This document shows, one piece after another, positions 1 through 8,704 of a stretch of DNA of 16,146 bases (positions within the stretch are counted from its first letter, which is position 1; each line of letters starts with the position of its first letter). A program made the translations under genes and the position numbers. This DNA comes from an uncultured Cyanobium sp. (GTDB taxonomy: Bacteria > Cyanobacteriota > Cyanobacteriia > PCC-6307 > Cyanobiaceae), in the NCBI GenBank assembly GCA_937919075.1, contig CALFOF010000038.1, positions 1 to 16,146 of the forward strand, written 5' to 3'. Under the pieces are notes generated by a model that worked only from the letters and a program-made list of their open reading frames with translations, had not been told where the DNA came from and did not search any database.

Positions 1-1479
<1,479 letters not shown>

Positions 1480-1516
1480 GGGGTCAGGCAAGGGGTTGCA
1501 GGGAGGTGGTTTCACA

Positions 1517-1571
1517 CCAAGGGCTCTAAGGCCAAAAGGATTCAGGCCAAGGGGTTTAAGGCCAAGGGATG
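1517..1571. repeat. 15-bp imperfect tandem repeat upstream of cobO
   Basis: Three full units and a partial fourth follow one another: CCAAGGGCTCTAAGG (1517-1531), CCAAAAGGATTCAGG (1532-1546), CCAAGGGGTTTAAGG (1547-1561), then CCAAGGGATGG. The tract fills much of the 150-base gap between the integrase stop and the cobO ATG, so it lies in the cobO promoter/leader zone. Its role is unknown; it could be simple slippage-derived spacer or a repeated protein-binding site. Confidence 0.6.
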
Positions 1572-1629
1572 GCGACGAAGTAGTGGGAGAACTCCCTGCC
1601 GTGACTGGTAAGGCCGCATCCTGCCCGAC

Positions 1630-2928
1630 TCAACCGGCACGTTGGCGGGAAAGGGCGGCGTCGACGGCCTGCTGCTGATCGCGCCGCGTGATCCAGTGGT
1701 GATAAGTGCGCGTGTGAATCGACACCGAGTGGCCCATCATCCGGGCGGCCACCGTGTCGGGCAGGCCGATGTGGATCGTGCGTACGGCCCAGGCATGGCG
1801 CAGGTCATAGGGGGTGATCGGCAGCTCGTAGCGACGGAACTGCTCCGCCACCCGCCGGCCCACCTGCTGCAGGGTGGTGGTGCGCAGATCGGTGCAGATC
1901 GGTGGCAGGGACCCAACCTCCAGGGCGAGACGTGGCAGCTCAAAGCGTTCCACCCAGTCGGGCTGAAACGGCCACACCTGGTGCTCGCCCGTCTTGCTGG
2001 TGGGAAGCACCCGAATCACCCGGTCGCTGCCCGGCAGCAGGGCGCTGAGATCGGTAAAGAACACTTCGTGGTTGCGCAGGCCGTAGGTGGCCATCAGGCC
2101 ATAGGCCAGCCGCCAGCCGGGGTTGGGGATCCGCTCCACCAGCTGCTCCACCTGGACATCGCTCGGCAGCTGGCGGAACTGGGCCCGGTGCAGGCCGTAG
2201 CCACCAGCCCGGGCGCCCCAGTCGGCGGGCAGATCGATCGCCACCATCTTGGCCAGGGCCGCCAGGGCGGTGCCGCACTGTTGGCGGCTGCGGCTGGCGG
2301 CGGGGTAACTCTCCAGCACCTGCAGCAGCAGCTGCCCGTCGAGGTGGGCAGCGCTGGCGAAGGCGGACAGGCGCCGCATGTAGGGCTGATACGCCGCCGT
2401 CCAGGTGGTGCGGGTGCCGGCCGGGTTGCGGCAGCGGCGAGGGTCCTCGAAGAACTGGCGCTCGAAGCGCGCCAGCGCCGCATCGAGCACGGTGGCACCC
2501 TCGCCGGGGAGACGGCTACCGGCGAGAGACACACCGGCGGCCGCTCGCACTGCCGCCCCCGGCGCCTGCGGCGCGGAGGGCCAGGCGAAGCGCTGCTGCT
2601 GGAGCTCCTGCTGCACGCGGCGCAGTTCGCGGCGGGCCTGGCGCAGACCCTCGTCACTGGCGGGCAGCCCGAGGCTGAGCCGTTGCACGCGGAAGGGGCC
2701 ACTGCCGCGCCGGCAGGGCAGCGGACCGCGCAGGCCAAGACGCAGGCCGCGGCGCTCCAGACGCAGGGCGACACCGGCTTCGGCCAGTTGGGCGTTGCCA
2801 CGCTGGAGTTCGGCGTCGAGGCCTGCCAGGCCCGTGGCGCCAGCTGCTGGAGCGATCACCGCTTGTTCGCTCACCCCCCTTGCCGTTCCTGAAGCTGGAG
2901 CCGACGGTATCGGCGCAGCAGACGCCAC
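1630..2928 (-). CDS. Tyrosine recombinase / phage-integrase family protein
   Basis: The C-terminal half is a tyrosine recombinase catalytic domain, which cuts and rejoins DNA through a covalent 3'-phosphotyrosine. In the 432-residue frame the catalytic set is Arg285 (YGLRNHE), Lys312 (TSKTGEH), Arg377 in YDLRHAWAVR, His400 (MMGHS) and the nucleophile Tyr409 (TRTYHHW). The usual first His of box II (HxLRH) is Tyr374 here. Residues 38-115 are charged and Gln/Arg-rich, probably helical or coiled coil; residues 145-235 resemble a core-binding (SAM-like) domain. The frame opens with GTG at 2926-2928 without a Shine-Dalgarno site, so the true start may lie further in. Between cobO and divergent hemH there are no phage genes, att repeats or cargo, which suggests a resident chromosomal recombinase rather than a mobile element. 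Whether it acts as a Xer protein is undetermined. Confidence 0.88.
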   Translation of the reverse strand: MASAAPIPSAPASGTARGVSEQAVIAPAAGATGLAGLDAELQRGNAQLAEAGVALRLERRGLRLGLRGPLPCRRGSGPFRVQRLSLGLPASDEGLRQARRELRRVQQELQQQRFAWPSAPQAPGAAVRAAAGVSLAGSRLPGEGATVLDAALARFERQFFEDPRRCRNPAGTRTTWTAAYQPYMRRLSAFASAAHLDGQLLLQVLESYPAASRSRQQCGTALAALAKMVAIDLPADWGARAGGYGLHRAQFRQLPSDVQVEQLVERIPNPGWRLAYGLMATYGLRNHEVFFTDLSALLPGSDRVIRVLPTSKTGEHQVWPFQPDWVERFELPRLALEVGSLPPICTDLRTTTLQQVGRRVAEQFRRYELPITPYDLRHAWAVRTIHIGLPDTVAARMMGHSVSIHTRTYHHWITRRDQQQAVDAALSRQRAG

Positions 2929-2996
2929 GCCAGCTGGCGGTGAACAGCAACGGAGGGGCAGCGTTACGCTCTGCTGACCTGACGGAATGATCTGGC

Positions 2997-4172
2997 ATGG
3001 CCAGGGTCGGCGTGTTGCTGCTGAACCTCGGCGGTCCCGAGCGGATCGAGGATGTCGGGCCTTTTCTTTACAACCTGTTTTCAGATCCGGAAATCATCCG
3101 GCTGCCGATTCCAGCGCTGCAGAAGCCACTGGCCTGGCTGATCAGCACCCTGCGCAGCGGCAAATCCCAGGAGGCCTACCGCTCGATCGGCGGCGGGTCC
3201 CCCTTGCGGCGCATCACCGACCAGCAGGCGCGCGAGCTGCAGAGCGAGCTGCGCCAGCGCCAAGTGCAGGCCACCACCTATGTGGCCATGCGCTACTGGC
3301 ACCCGTTCACCGAATCCGCCGTCGCCGACATCAAGGCCGATGCGGTGGATGAAGTGGTGGTGTTGCCGCTCTACCCCCACTTCTCGATCAGCACCAGTGG
3401 CTCCAGCTTCCGCGAGCTGCAGCGGTTGCGTCAGGCCGATCCCGCCTTCAGCCGCCTGCCCATCCGCTGCATCCGCAGCTGGTACGACCATCCCGGCTAT
3501 GTGCTGGCGATGGCGGAGCTCATCGCCCGGGAGGTGCAGGAATGTAACGACCCCACCACTGCCCGCATTTTCTTCAGTGCCCACGGCGTGCCCAAGAGCT
3601 ACGTGGAAGAAGCCGGCGATCCCTATCAGCAGCACATCGAGGCCTGCACCGATCTGATCATGACCGAACTGGCCCGTCAGCTCGGCCATGGCAACCCCTT
3701 CACCCTCGCGTATCAGAGCCGGGTGGGGCCGGTGGAATGGCTGCAGCCCTACACCGATGAAGCGCTGGTGGAGCTGGGTGAGCAAGGGGTCAAGGAGCTG
3801 GTGGTGGTGCCGATCAGCTTCGTGAGCGAACACATCGAAACGCTCGAGGAAATCGACATCGAATACCGGGAAATTGCCACCGAAGCCGGTATCACCACCT
3901 TCCGGCGCGTCCCGGCCCTCGACACCTACCCCACCTTCATCCGCGGCCTGGCCGATCTGGTGCAGCTGGCCATGGCCGGGCCAGAGGTGAACCTTGACCA
4001 GGCGGCCAGCCTGCCCACCACCGTGAAGCTCTATCCCCAGGAGAAGTGGGTGTGGGGTTGGAACAACAGCTCGGAGGTATGGAACGGACGGCTGGCCATG
4101 CTGGGCTTCTCCGCATTTCTGCTGGAATTGTTGAGCGGCAAGGGCCCTCTGCATGCGATCGGGCTCCTCTAG
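2997..4172 (+). CDS. hemH: Ferrochelatase with C-terminal chlorophyll-binding-like helix
   Basis: Ferrochelatase inserts Fe2+ into protoporphyrin IX to make protoheme, the last step of heme synthesis; in cyanobacteria it feeds cytochromes and bilins. The 391-residue protein starts [14 protein letters not shown]. The catalytic His196 lies in [11 protein letters not shown], and Glu278 in [14 protein letters not shown] is the conserved metal-site acid. After a linker (about 328-355), residues 360-380 hold [20 protein letters not shown], the CAB-like transmembrane helix found in cyanobacterial and plastid type II ferrochelatases; it anchors or dimerises the enzyme and can bind chlorophyll. ATG at 2997 is chosen because it begins directly at the conserved N-terminal strand. 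A weak -10-like TACGCT at 2965-2970 lies in the 68-base divergent gap to the recombinase. The 3' end overlaps the next gene by 20 bases, implying co-expression. Confidence 0.97.
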   Translation: MARVGVLLLNLGGPERIEDVGPFLYNLFSDPEIIRLPIPALQKPLAWLISTLRSGKSQEAYRSIGGGSPLRRITDQQARELQSELRQRQVQATTYVAMRYWHPFTESAVADIKADAVDEVVVLPLYPHFSISTSGSSFRELQRLRQADPAFSRLPIRCIRSWYDHPGYVLAMAELIAREVQECNDPTTARIFFSAHGVPKSYVEEAGDPYQQHIEACTDLIMTELARQLGHGNPFTLAYQSRVGPVEWLQPYTDEALVELGEQGVKELVVVPISFVSEHIETLEEIDIEYREIATEAGITTFRRVPALDTYPTFIRGLADLVQLAMAGPEVNLDQAASLPTTVKLYPQEKWVWGWNNSSEVWNGRLAMLGFSAFLLELLSGKGPLHAIGLL

Positions 4173-4716
4173 ACGCCGGCTGACGGCGCTGGGCCTGGCC
4201 CTGCTGCTCAGCGGGGCCACGGCCGCTCCGGTTCAAGCGGCCAATGAGCTCTGGCGCCTGGGTGTGTTTCCGGTGGTGAATTTCGCCGGTTACACGAGCC
4301 ACTTCGGTTTTCGCGTCGGCCCCGGGGGCGGCCGGGAGCAGCATTCCGGCCTCGACATCGCCGCGCCGCTGGGGTCTCCGATCCGCAGCTGGTGGGGAGG
4401 CGTGGTGAGCGATGTGATCAACGATGGCCGCTGCGGCATCGGCCTGGTGATCCGCTCCGGCGACTACGAGCACATCTATTGCCATCTCGGCGGGCGGGTG
4501 AGTGGCGGTCGCTATCTGAGCGGGCGGGTGTTGCTGGCGACCGGGCAACGGGTCGCACGCGGCCAGCTGATCGGCCACATCGGCATGACCGGGCGCAGCA
4601 CCGGGCCCCATCTGCACTGGGGAATCCGTTATCGGGGCGCATGGCTTGATCCGGTGAGAATTCTGCAGGCGATGGTGCGCAGCCGCCGCGTTGCCGTCGG
4701 TGGCAGCGGCCGCTGA
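4153..4716 (+). CDS. Secreted M23 (LytM-type) peptidoglycan peptidase
   Basis: This is a predicted zinc endopeptidase of the LytM/M23B family, which cleaves peptide bridges in the cell wall. The 187-residue product has a Sec signal: positive SSRRR, a hydrophobic stretch [15 protein letters not shown], and a likely cut after APVQA (about residue 29). The metal and catalytic motifs are all present: HSGLDIA (His64, Asp68), HIYCHL (His111) and GPHLHWGI (His153, His155). It is a bare catalytic domain with no LysM or SH3 targeting part. ATG at 4153 lies inside the end of hemH (20-base overlap), the typical sign of translational coupling. With all ligands present it is probably active rather than an EnvC-like regulator. 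The link to hemH looks positional rather than metabolic. The 3' end runs into a 17-bp tandem repeat. Confidence 0.88.
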   Translation: MRSGSSRRRLTALGLALLLSGATAAPVQAANELWRLGVFPVVNFAGYTSHFGFRVGPGGGREQHSGLDIAAPLGSPIRSWWGGVVSDVINDGRCGIGLVIRSGDYEHIYCHLGGRVSGGRYLSGRVLLATGQRVARGQLIGHIGMTGRSTGPHLHWGIRYRGAWLDPVRILQAMVRSRRVAVGGSGR

Positions 4717-4775
4717 TGGGTATGGGCTCCTGATTGGTACAGACTGCTGATTGACACAGGCCGCTGGTGGGAATC
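4708..4775. repeat. 17-bp imperfect tandem repeat spanning the M23 stop codon
   Basis: Four head-to-tail units can be aligned without gaps: GGCCGCTGATGGGTATG (4708-4724), GGCTCCTGATTGGTACA (4725-4741), GACTGCTGATTGACACA (4742-4758) and GGCCGCTGGTGGGAATC (4759-4775). The first unit contains the peptidase stop TGA (4714-4716), and units 2 and 3 repeat that TGA context in the spacer. Unit 3 includes TTGACA, a perfect -35-like hexamer ahead of ilvB. Confidence 0.65.
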
Positions 4776-4779
4776 GAAA
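4751..4779 (+). promoter_or_regulatory. Possible sigma-70-type promoter for ilvB
   Basis: TTGACA at 4751-4756 matches the -35 consensus exactly. Seventeen bases later TCGAAA (4774-4779) matches TATAAT at only three of six positions. The site lies about 50 bases upstream of the ilvB start and inside the 17-bp tandem repeat. The poor -10 keeps this tentative. Confidence 0.28.
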
Positions 4780-4827
4780 CAGTTCAGCTCACGGCCGTGG
4801 AGCACCTCTTAATGTGAGGCGACCGTG

Positions 4828-6714
4828 ATGCCTGCAGCGACAGCCGTGACCCTGACGACCGTCCCCACAGCGGTTGTATCCGCCTCTCCTCTGCGGCCGA
4901 TGCCGGCCGTGCCAGGGAGGGTCACCGGCGCTCACGCCCTGATGGATGCCCTGCACCGCCATGGTGTGGAGCACATCTTTGGCTATCCGGGCGGGGCGAT
5001 CCTGCCCATCTACGACGCGCTCCACCAGGCCGAAAGCCACGGCTGGCTTAAGCACATCCTGGTGCGTCACGAGCAAGGGGGCACCCACGCCGCCGATGCC
5101 TATGCCCGTGCCACTGGCCGGGTGGGCGTGTGTTTCGGCACTTCAGGGCCAGGCGCCACCAATCTGGTCACCGGCATCGCCACTGCCCAGATGGATTCGG
5201 TGCCGATGGTGGTGATCACCGGCCAGGTGGGCCGCGCTTCGATCGGCACCGATGCCTTCCAGGAAACCGACATCTTCGGCATCACCCTGCCGATCGTGAA
5301 GCATTCCTGGGTGGTGCGCGATCCCGCCGACATCGGCCGCATCGTGGCGGAAGCCTTCTTGATCGCCGCCACCGGTCGGCCGGGACCGGTGCTGATCGAT
5401 GTGCCCAAGGATGTGGGCCTCGAAGAATTCGATTACGTGCCGGTGGAGCCGGGCCGCTCGGTTCCGGCCGGCTATGCCCTGCCGGTGGCCCCCGATCCGG
5501 TGCGCATCCAGCAGGCGCTGGAGCTGATCCGCAAGGCACGCCGTCCGCTGCTCTACGTGGGAGGTGGTGCGGTCAGCGCCGGTGCCCACGGGGCCTTACG
5601 CCAGCTGGCTGAGCGCTTCGCCCTGCCCGTCACCACCACATTGATGGGCAAGGGCGCTTTCGATGAGCACAATCCACTGGCCGTGGGCATGCTCGGCATG
5701 CACGGCACCGCCTACGCCAATTTCGCTGTCACCGAATGCGATCTGCTGATCGCCGCCGGCGCCCGCTTCGACGACCGGGTCACCGGCCGGCTGGACAGCT
5801 TCGCCCCCCGGGCCCAAGTGATCCACATCGACATCGATGCGGCCGAGGTGGGCAAGAACCGGGTGCCCGAGGTGCCGATCGTGGCAGATGTGGGCCTGGC
5901 GCTCGATGCCCTGCTGGCCAGCTCCAGCGGCGAGCCGCCCACCAACCGCACCGAAGCCTGGCTGGAACGCATCCGCAGCTGGAAGCGCCACTATCCGCTT
6001 GTGATTCCTGAACCGGTGGGTGAAATCGCCCCTCAGGAAGTGATGTTGGCCCTGCAGCAGCTCGCTCCCGAGGCGTTCGTCACCACCGATGTGGGCCAGC
6101 ACCAGATGTGGGCAGCCCAGTTCATGAACACCCCTCCGCGCCACTGGATCAGCAGCAGCGGCCTCGGCACCATGGGCTACGGGCTACCGGCCGCCATGGG
6201 GGTGCAGGTGGCCTTCCCCGAGGACCAGGTGGTGTGCGTCGCCGGCGACGCCAGCATCCTGATGAACATCCAGGAACTCGGCACCCTCTCCCAGTACGCG
6301 CTGCCGGTGAAGGTGGTGATCATCAACAACGGCTGGCGGGGCATGGTGCGTCAGTGGCAGGAAAGCTTCTACGGCGAGCGCTATTCCGCCTCCGAGATGA
6401 CCGGCGGCATGCCGAACTTCTCAGCTCTTGCTGAAGCTTTCGGGGTGCGCGGCATCGACATCACCGACCGCAACCGCCTGCATCAGGATCTGCAGGAGGC
6501 CTTGTCGCATCCCGGCCCGGTCGTGGTGAACGTGCGGGTGCGGCGCAACGAGAACTGCTATCCGATGGTGCCCCCCGGCGCCAGCAATGCCCAGATGGTG
6601 GGTCTGCCCAGCCATCCAGAGCTGGCGATCGACACCACCCGCGACTGCGGCTCCTGCGGTGCCACCACCGAGAGCGCCCATCTGTTCTGCCCCAGCTGCG
6701 GGGCGAAGCTCTGA
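4828..6714 (+). CDS. ilvB: Acetolactate synthase large subunit with C-terminal zinc-ribbon-like tail
   Basis: This ThDP- and FAD-dependent enzyme condenses two pyruvates to acetolactate, or pyruvate with 2-ketobutyrate, at the entry of valine, leucine and isoleucine synthesis; it normally works with a regulatory subunit (IlvH/IlvN), not seen here. Residues counted from GTG 4825: the ThDP N-terminal (PYR) domain starts at [14 protein letters not shown] with catalytic Glu83 in VRHEQGG; the middle domain covers about 220-370; the C-terminal ThDP-binding domain has GDASILMN (474-481) through NNGW (501-504), and WQ(511-512)..F.GERYS. ATG at 4828 is preferred over GTG at 4825 because GAGG at 4816-4819 lies 8 bases before it (628 residues). 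The end is odd: after the normal PMVPPGASN, two CxxC pairs, CGSCG (from 608) and CPSCG (from 622), form a zinc-ribbon-like tail absent from E. coli IlvB/IlvI. Loss of one pair would argue against zinc binding; both are intact. Confidence 0.96.
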   Translation: MPAATAVTLTTVPTAVVSASPLRPMPAVPGRVTGAHALMDALHRHGVEHIFGYPGGAILPIYDALHQAESHGWLKHILVRHEQGGTHAADAYARATGRVGVCFGTSGPGATNLVTGIATAQMDSVPMVVITGQVGRASIGTDAFQETDIFGITLPIVKHSWVVRDPADIGRIVAEAFLIAATGRPGPVLIDVPKDVGLEEFDYVPVEPGRSVPAGYALPVAPDPVRIQQALELIRKARRPLLYVGGGAVSAGAHGALRQLAERFALPVTTTLMGKGAFDEHNPLAVGMLGMHGTAYANFAVTECDLLIAAGARFDDRVTGRLDSFAPRAQVIHIDIDAAEVGKNRVPEVPIVADVGLALDALLASSSGEPPTNRTEAWLERIRSWKRHYPLVIPEPVGEIAPQEVMLALQQLAPEAFVTTDVGQHQMWAAQFMNTPPRHWISSSGLGTMGYGLPAAMGVQVAFPEDQVVCVAGDASILMNIQELGTLSQYALPVKVVIINNGWRGMVRQWQESFYGERYSASEMTGGMPNFSALAEAFGVRGIDITDRNRLHQDLQEALSHPGPVVVNVRVRRNENCYPMVPPGASNAQMVGLPSHPELAIDTTRDCGSCGATTESAHLFCPSCGAKL

Positions 6715-6758
6715 CCTCCCCTGCCGTTCTGCGGGGTCTCCTGCCCTGCCTGCTGGCG

Positions 6759-7124
6759 ATGTTGCTGATGTGCACGCTTGCCCCTGCCCCAGCCGAAGCC
6801 GCAGAAGTGCTGCAGGTGCGTGGCGCCACCTTGCTGCAGGTGGGCGATCAAAATCGCAGCTACCCGGTGCGATTGGGATGCGTGCAGGTCGAACCTGCCG
6901 ATGGTGCAGCCGCCACCGCCTGGCTGCGGGAAGCTTTGCCGCGGCGCACGCGCGTGAATCTGCGCCCGCTGGGCCTCGCCGATGGCACCCTGCTGGCTCG
7001 GGTCACCGTCCTGTCAAGCGGCATCGATCTGGGCACGGGGCTGCAACAGGCCGGTCTGGCCAGCCCGCTGGACGCGACGGAGGCACCGCAGGGCTGCCCG
7101 GCCCCAGCTGCCTTGGCGGGCTGA
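6759..7124 (+). CDS. Small secreted SNase-fold-like protein, function unknown
   Basis: A 121-residue frame begins at ATG 6759, but the hydrophobic signal-like stretch extends upstream in frame (LRGLLPCLLA before MLLMCTLAPAPAEA). The real start is therefore probably earlier, perhaps a CTG at 6711 that overlaps the ilvB stop; no ATG, GTG or TTG is available just upstream. The likely cleavage is after APAEA. The mature part has the layout of a thermonuclease (SNase) OB fold: a strand with LLQVGDQNRSYPVRLGCVQV, then a helix TAWLREAL, then GLADGTLLARVTV and GIDLGTGLQQAGLA, like the usual G-R-xLAxV and LNxxLvxxGLA blocks. The catalytic Asp and Arg positions of true nucleases are not convincingly present, so it is probably non-catalytic. 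This assignment is by pattern only. Its TGA overlaps the next ATG (TGATG), indicating coupling. Confidence 0.6.
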   Translation: MLLMCTLAPAPAEAAEVLQVRGATLLQVGDQNRSYPVRLGCVQVEPADGAAATAWLREALPRRTRVNLRPLGLADGTLLARVTVLSSGIDLGTGLQQAGLASPLDATEAPQGCPAPAALAG

Positions 7125-7465
7125 TGAGCATCAACCGCACAGCCAAGGGGATCGTGCTAGTGCCGAGCCTGCTGCTAGGCGGTGCCTTTCTTGCCGCAGG
7201 CACCTGGATGGAGGGAGCCGCTGCCGCCAACCGCCCCCTGGCCTTCACCCTGGGCGGCGTGCTCGTCGCAGCGGGCCTGTTCACCCAGCTGCTGCCTGAG
7301 AGCCAGAACGAAGGCTCAACGTTGGACGAACCAGAGCAGGACACCGCCGCGGGGCCTGGCGGTGGCACAGGCACACCTGGTGGCAGCGCAGGGAAGGACG
7401 GCGGCAACGCAGGCAAGCTTGTCGGCACTGCCGCCAAGGGTGGCGGTGGGGCCCAACCCTCCTAG
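7124..7465 (+). CDS. Small two-helix membrane protein with Gly-rich tail
   Basis: The 113-residue protein is not recognised with certainty. MSINRTAKG is followed by a hydrophobic segment at about 10-27 (IVLVPSLLLGGAFLAAGT), a short loop with WMEGAAAANR, and a second segment at about 39-56 (AFTLGGVLVAAGLFTQLL), so a small helical hairpin in the membrane is likely. The rest (about 60-113) is acidic, then very rich in Gly, Ala and Lys (GGGTGTPGGSAGKDGGNAGK), which suggests a disordered tail. The start is fixed by the one-base overlap of its ATG with the previous stop. Its own TAG (7463-7465) overlaps a GTG that could start the next frame. The three genes between ilvB and ppsA look like one transcription unit. 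Confidence 0.65.
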   Translation: MSINRTAKGIVLVPSLLLGGAFLAAGTWMEGAAAANRPLAFTLGGVLVAAGLFTQLLPESQNEGSTLDEPEQDTAAGPGGGTGTPGGSAGKDGGNAGKLVGTAAKGGGGAQPS

Positions 7466-7491
7466 TGTTCGCCGGCCGAATAGAAGCCCGC

Positions 7492-8679
7492 ATGTCCCCC
7501 GGGAAGTCCGCATCCGACGCCGCTGCTGAACCACCCCCTCGCCACAGCCTCTTCTGGATGGTGAGCGCTGTGGTGGCCGCCCTGCTCGGGCTGCAGAGCC
7601 TCGCCGCCAGCGTGCCGGTCCGCAGCGATGTGCTGATGCTGCTGACACCCGAAGGGCTGCTGGCGGGCGTGGGAGACAGCTTCCGCCGCGGCTATGAACT
7701 GGCTATGGCGGAAGCACGTGCCTGCGGGGTGGAGCCACCCACCCTGCAGCTCGGTTGGCTGCCGCCGGAGCAGGACCCCCGCGCGGCGCTCACGGCCAGG
7801 CCGCTGCCCAGCTTGCTGATCGCCCCACCGGCTGTGTCGCTGGTGTCGTATGGGTTGCTGGCGCAGGAGCTGGACCTCAACGTGCTGCTGCCGCTGCAAC
7901 GAGGCAGCTCCCTCAGTGGCCTGCCCAGCCTCACCAGCGCCGATCGGCTCTGGCCGGTGCTGCCGGCCCGCAGCCTGGAGGCTGATCGCCTCGCCAAAGG
8001 CTTAATCGAAGACAGACGCTCACGCGTGATGGTGATCCATGACGGCAGCAGCGAGCAGATCGCCCTGGCCGACCGCTTCGTGGCTTCGCTCAGCGGCGAC
8101 GGAGGCCGGGTGGTGGGCTACCAGGAGGGCAGCCAGGAGATCGCCGATCCTGATGCACGCACCATCACACGCCTGATGGATGACGTGGACTTTTTCCGCC
8201 CTTAGGCCCTGGTGGTGATGACAACGCCGAGCAGCCCGCTGGCCTTGGCGGTACGGGAGGCGCGCTGGCCAGCCGATCTCACCCTGGTGTGGCCGTTTCC
8301 GGCCAGGCAGCCGCTGGCCAACGCCCAGCTGGGGGTGGATCCGCTCAGCCGCGGGCCCGGCTGGAGCCGCTTTGCCGACACCTTCCAGCGCCGCTACAAC
8401 TACGCGCCCAGCCTGGTGGAAGCCACCGGGTACGACACCGGCCAACTGGCCGCCGTGGCCGCCCGGCGCCCGGGTGACACCGAACCCTGGGACATGGCCT
8501 GGCTCGACCCCAAGGCACAATCGCGGGAACTCTGCGCTGCGATCGAAAAACGTCGCCAAGGGGGCCGCACCGCCCTCAAAGGCGCCGCCAGCCAGCTGGA
8601 TCTGGGCGAGGGCAGCGCACCGAGCGCCCAACTGCAACTGACTCCCCTGCCTGCAGCTGGAAACGGCCCCCCTTCCTAG
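7492..8679 (+). pseudogene. Type 1 periplasmic-binding-like protein interrupted by an in-frame TAG
   Basis: One reading frame runs from 7492 (or GTG 7465) to the TAG at 8677-8679, broken only by TAG at 8203-8205. The first part (237 residues from ATG 7492) has a membrane anchor or signal (LFWMVSAVVAALLGLQSLA), then DVLMLLTPEGLLAGVGDSFRRGYELAMAEA, PSLLIAPPAVSLVSYGLL and RVMVIHDGSSEQIALADRF. The second part continues without frameshift through ALVVMTTPSSPLALAVREA to FADTFQRRYNYAPSLVEATGYD. This order matches type 1 periplasmic-binding folds (LivJ- or LpoA-like): extracellular ligand domain, hinge, then a GYD-type helix. Sequence on both sides remains gene-like, so the stop is recent, a sequencing error, or read through. 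A single C-to-T change from CAG (Gln) would explain it. The downstream part could restart at GTG 8212 or ATG 8218 but would lack a signal and half the fold. No ABC permease or ATPase is nearby. Confidence 0.72.
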
Positions 8680-8704
8680 GCTCAAGAGATCGGCAGAGGT
8701 CGTG

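Noticed and set aside
2929..2996. Recombinase attachment site next to the integrase
   Set aside because: I found no matching direct repeat on the other side of the gene and no tRNA end, so no att site can be supported.
4708..4775. A CRISPR-like array
   Set aside because: The units are 17 bp, directly adjacent and degenerate, with no unique spacers and no cas genes nearby.
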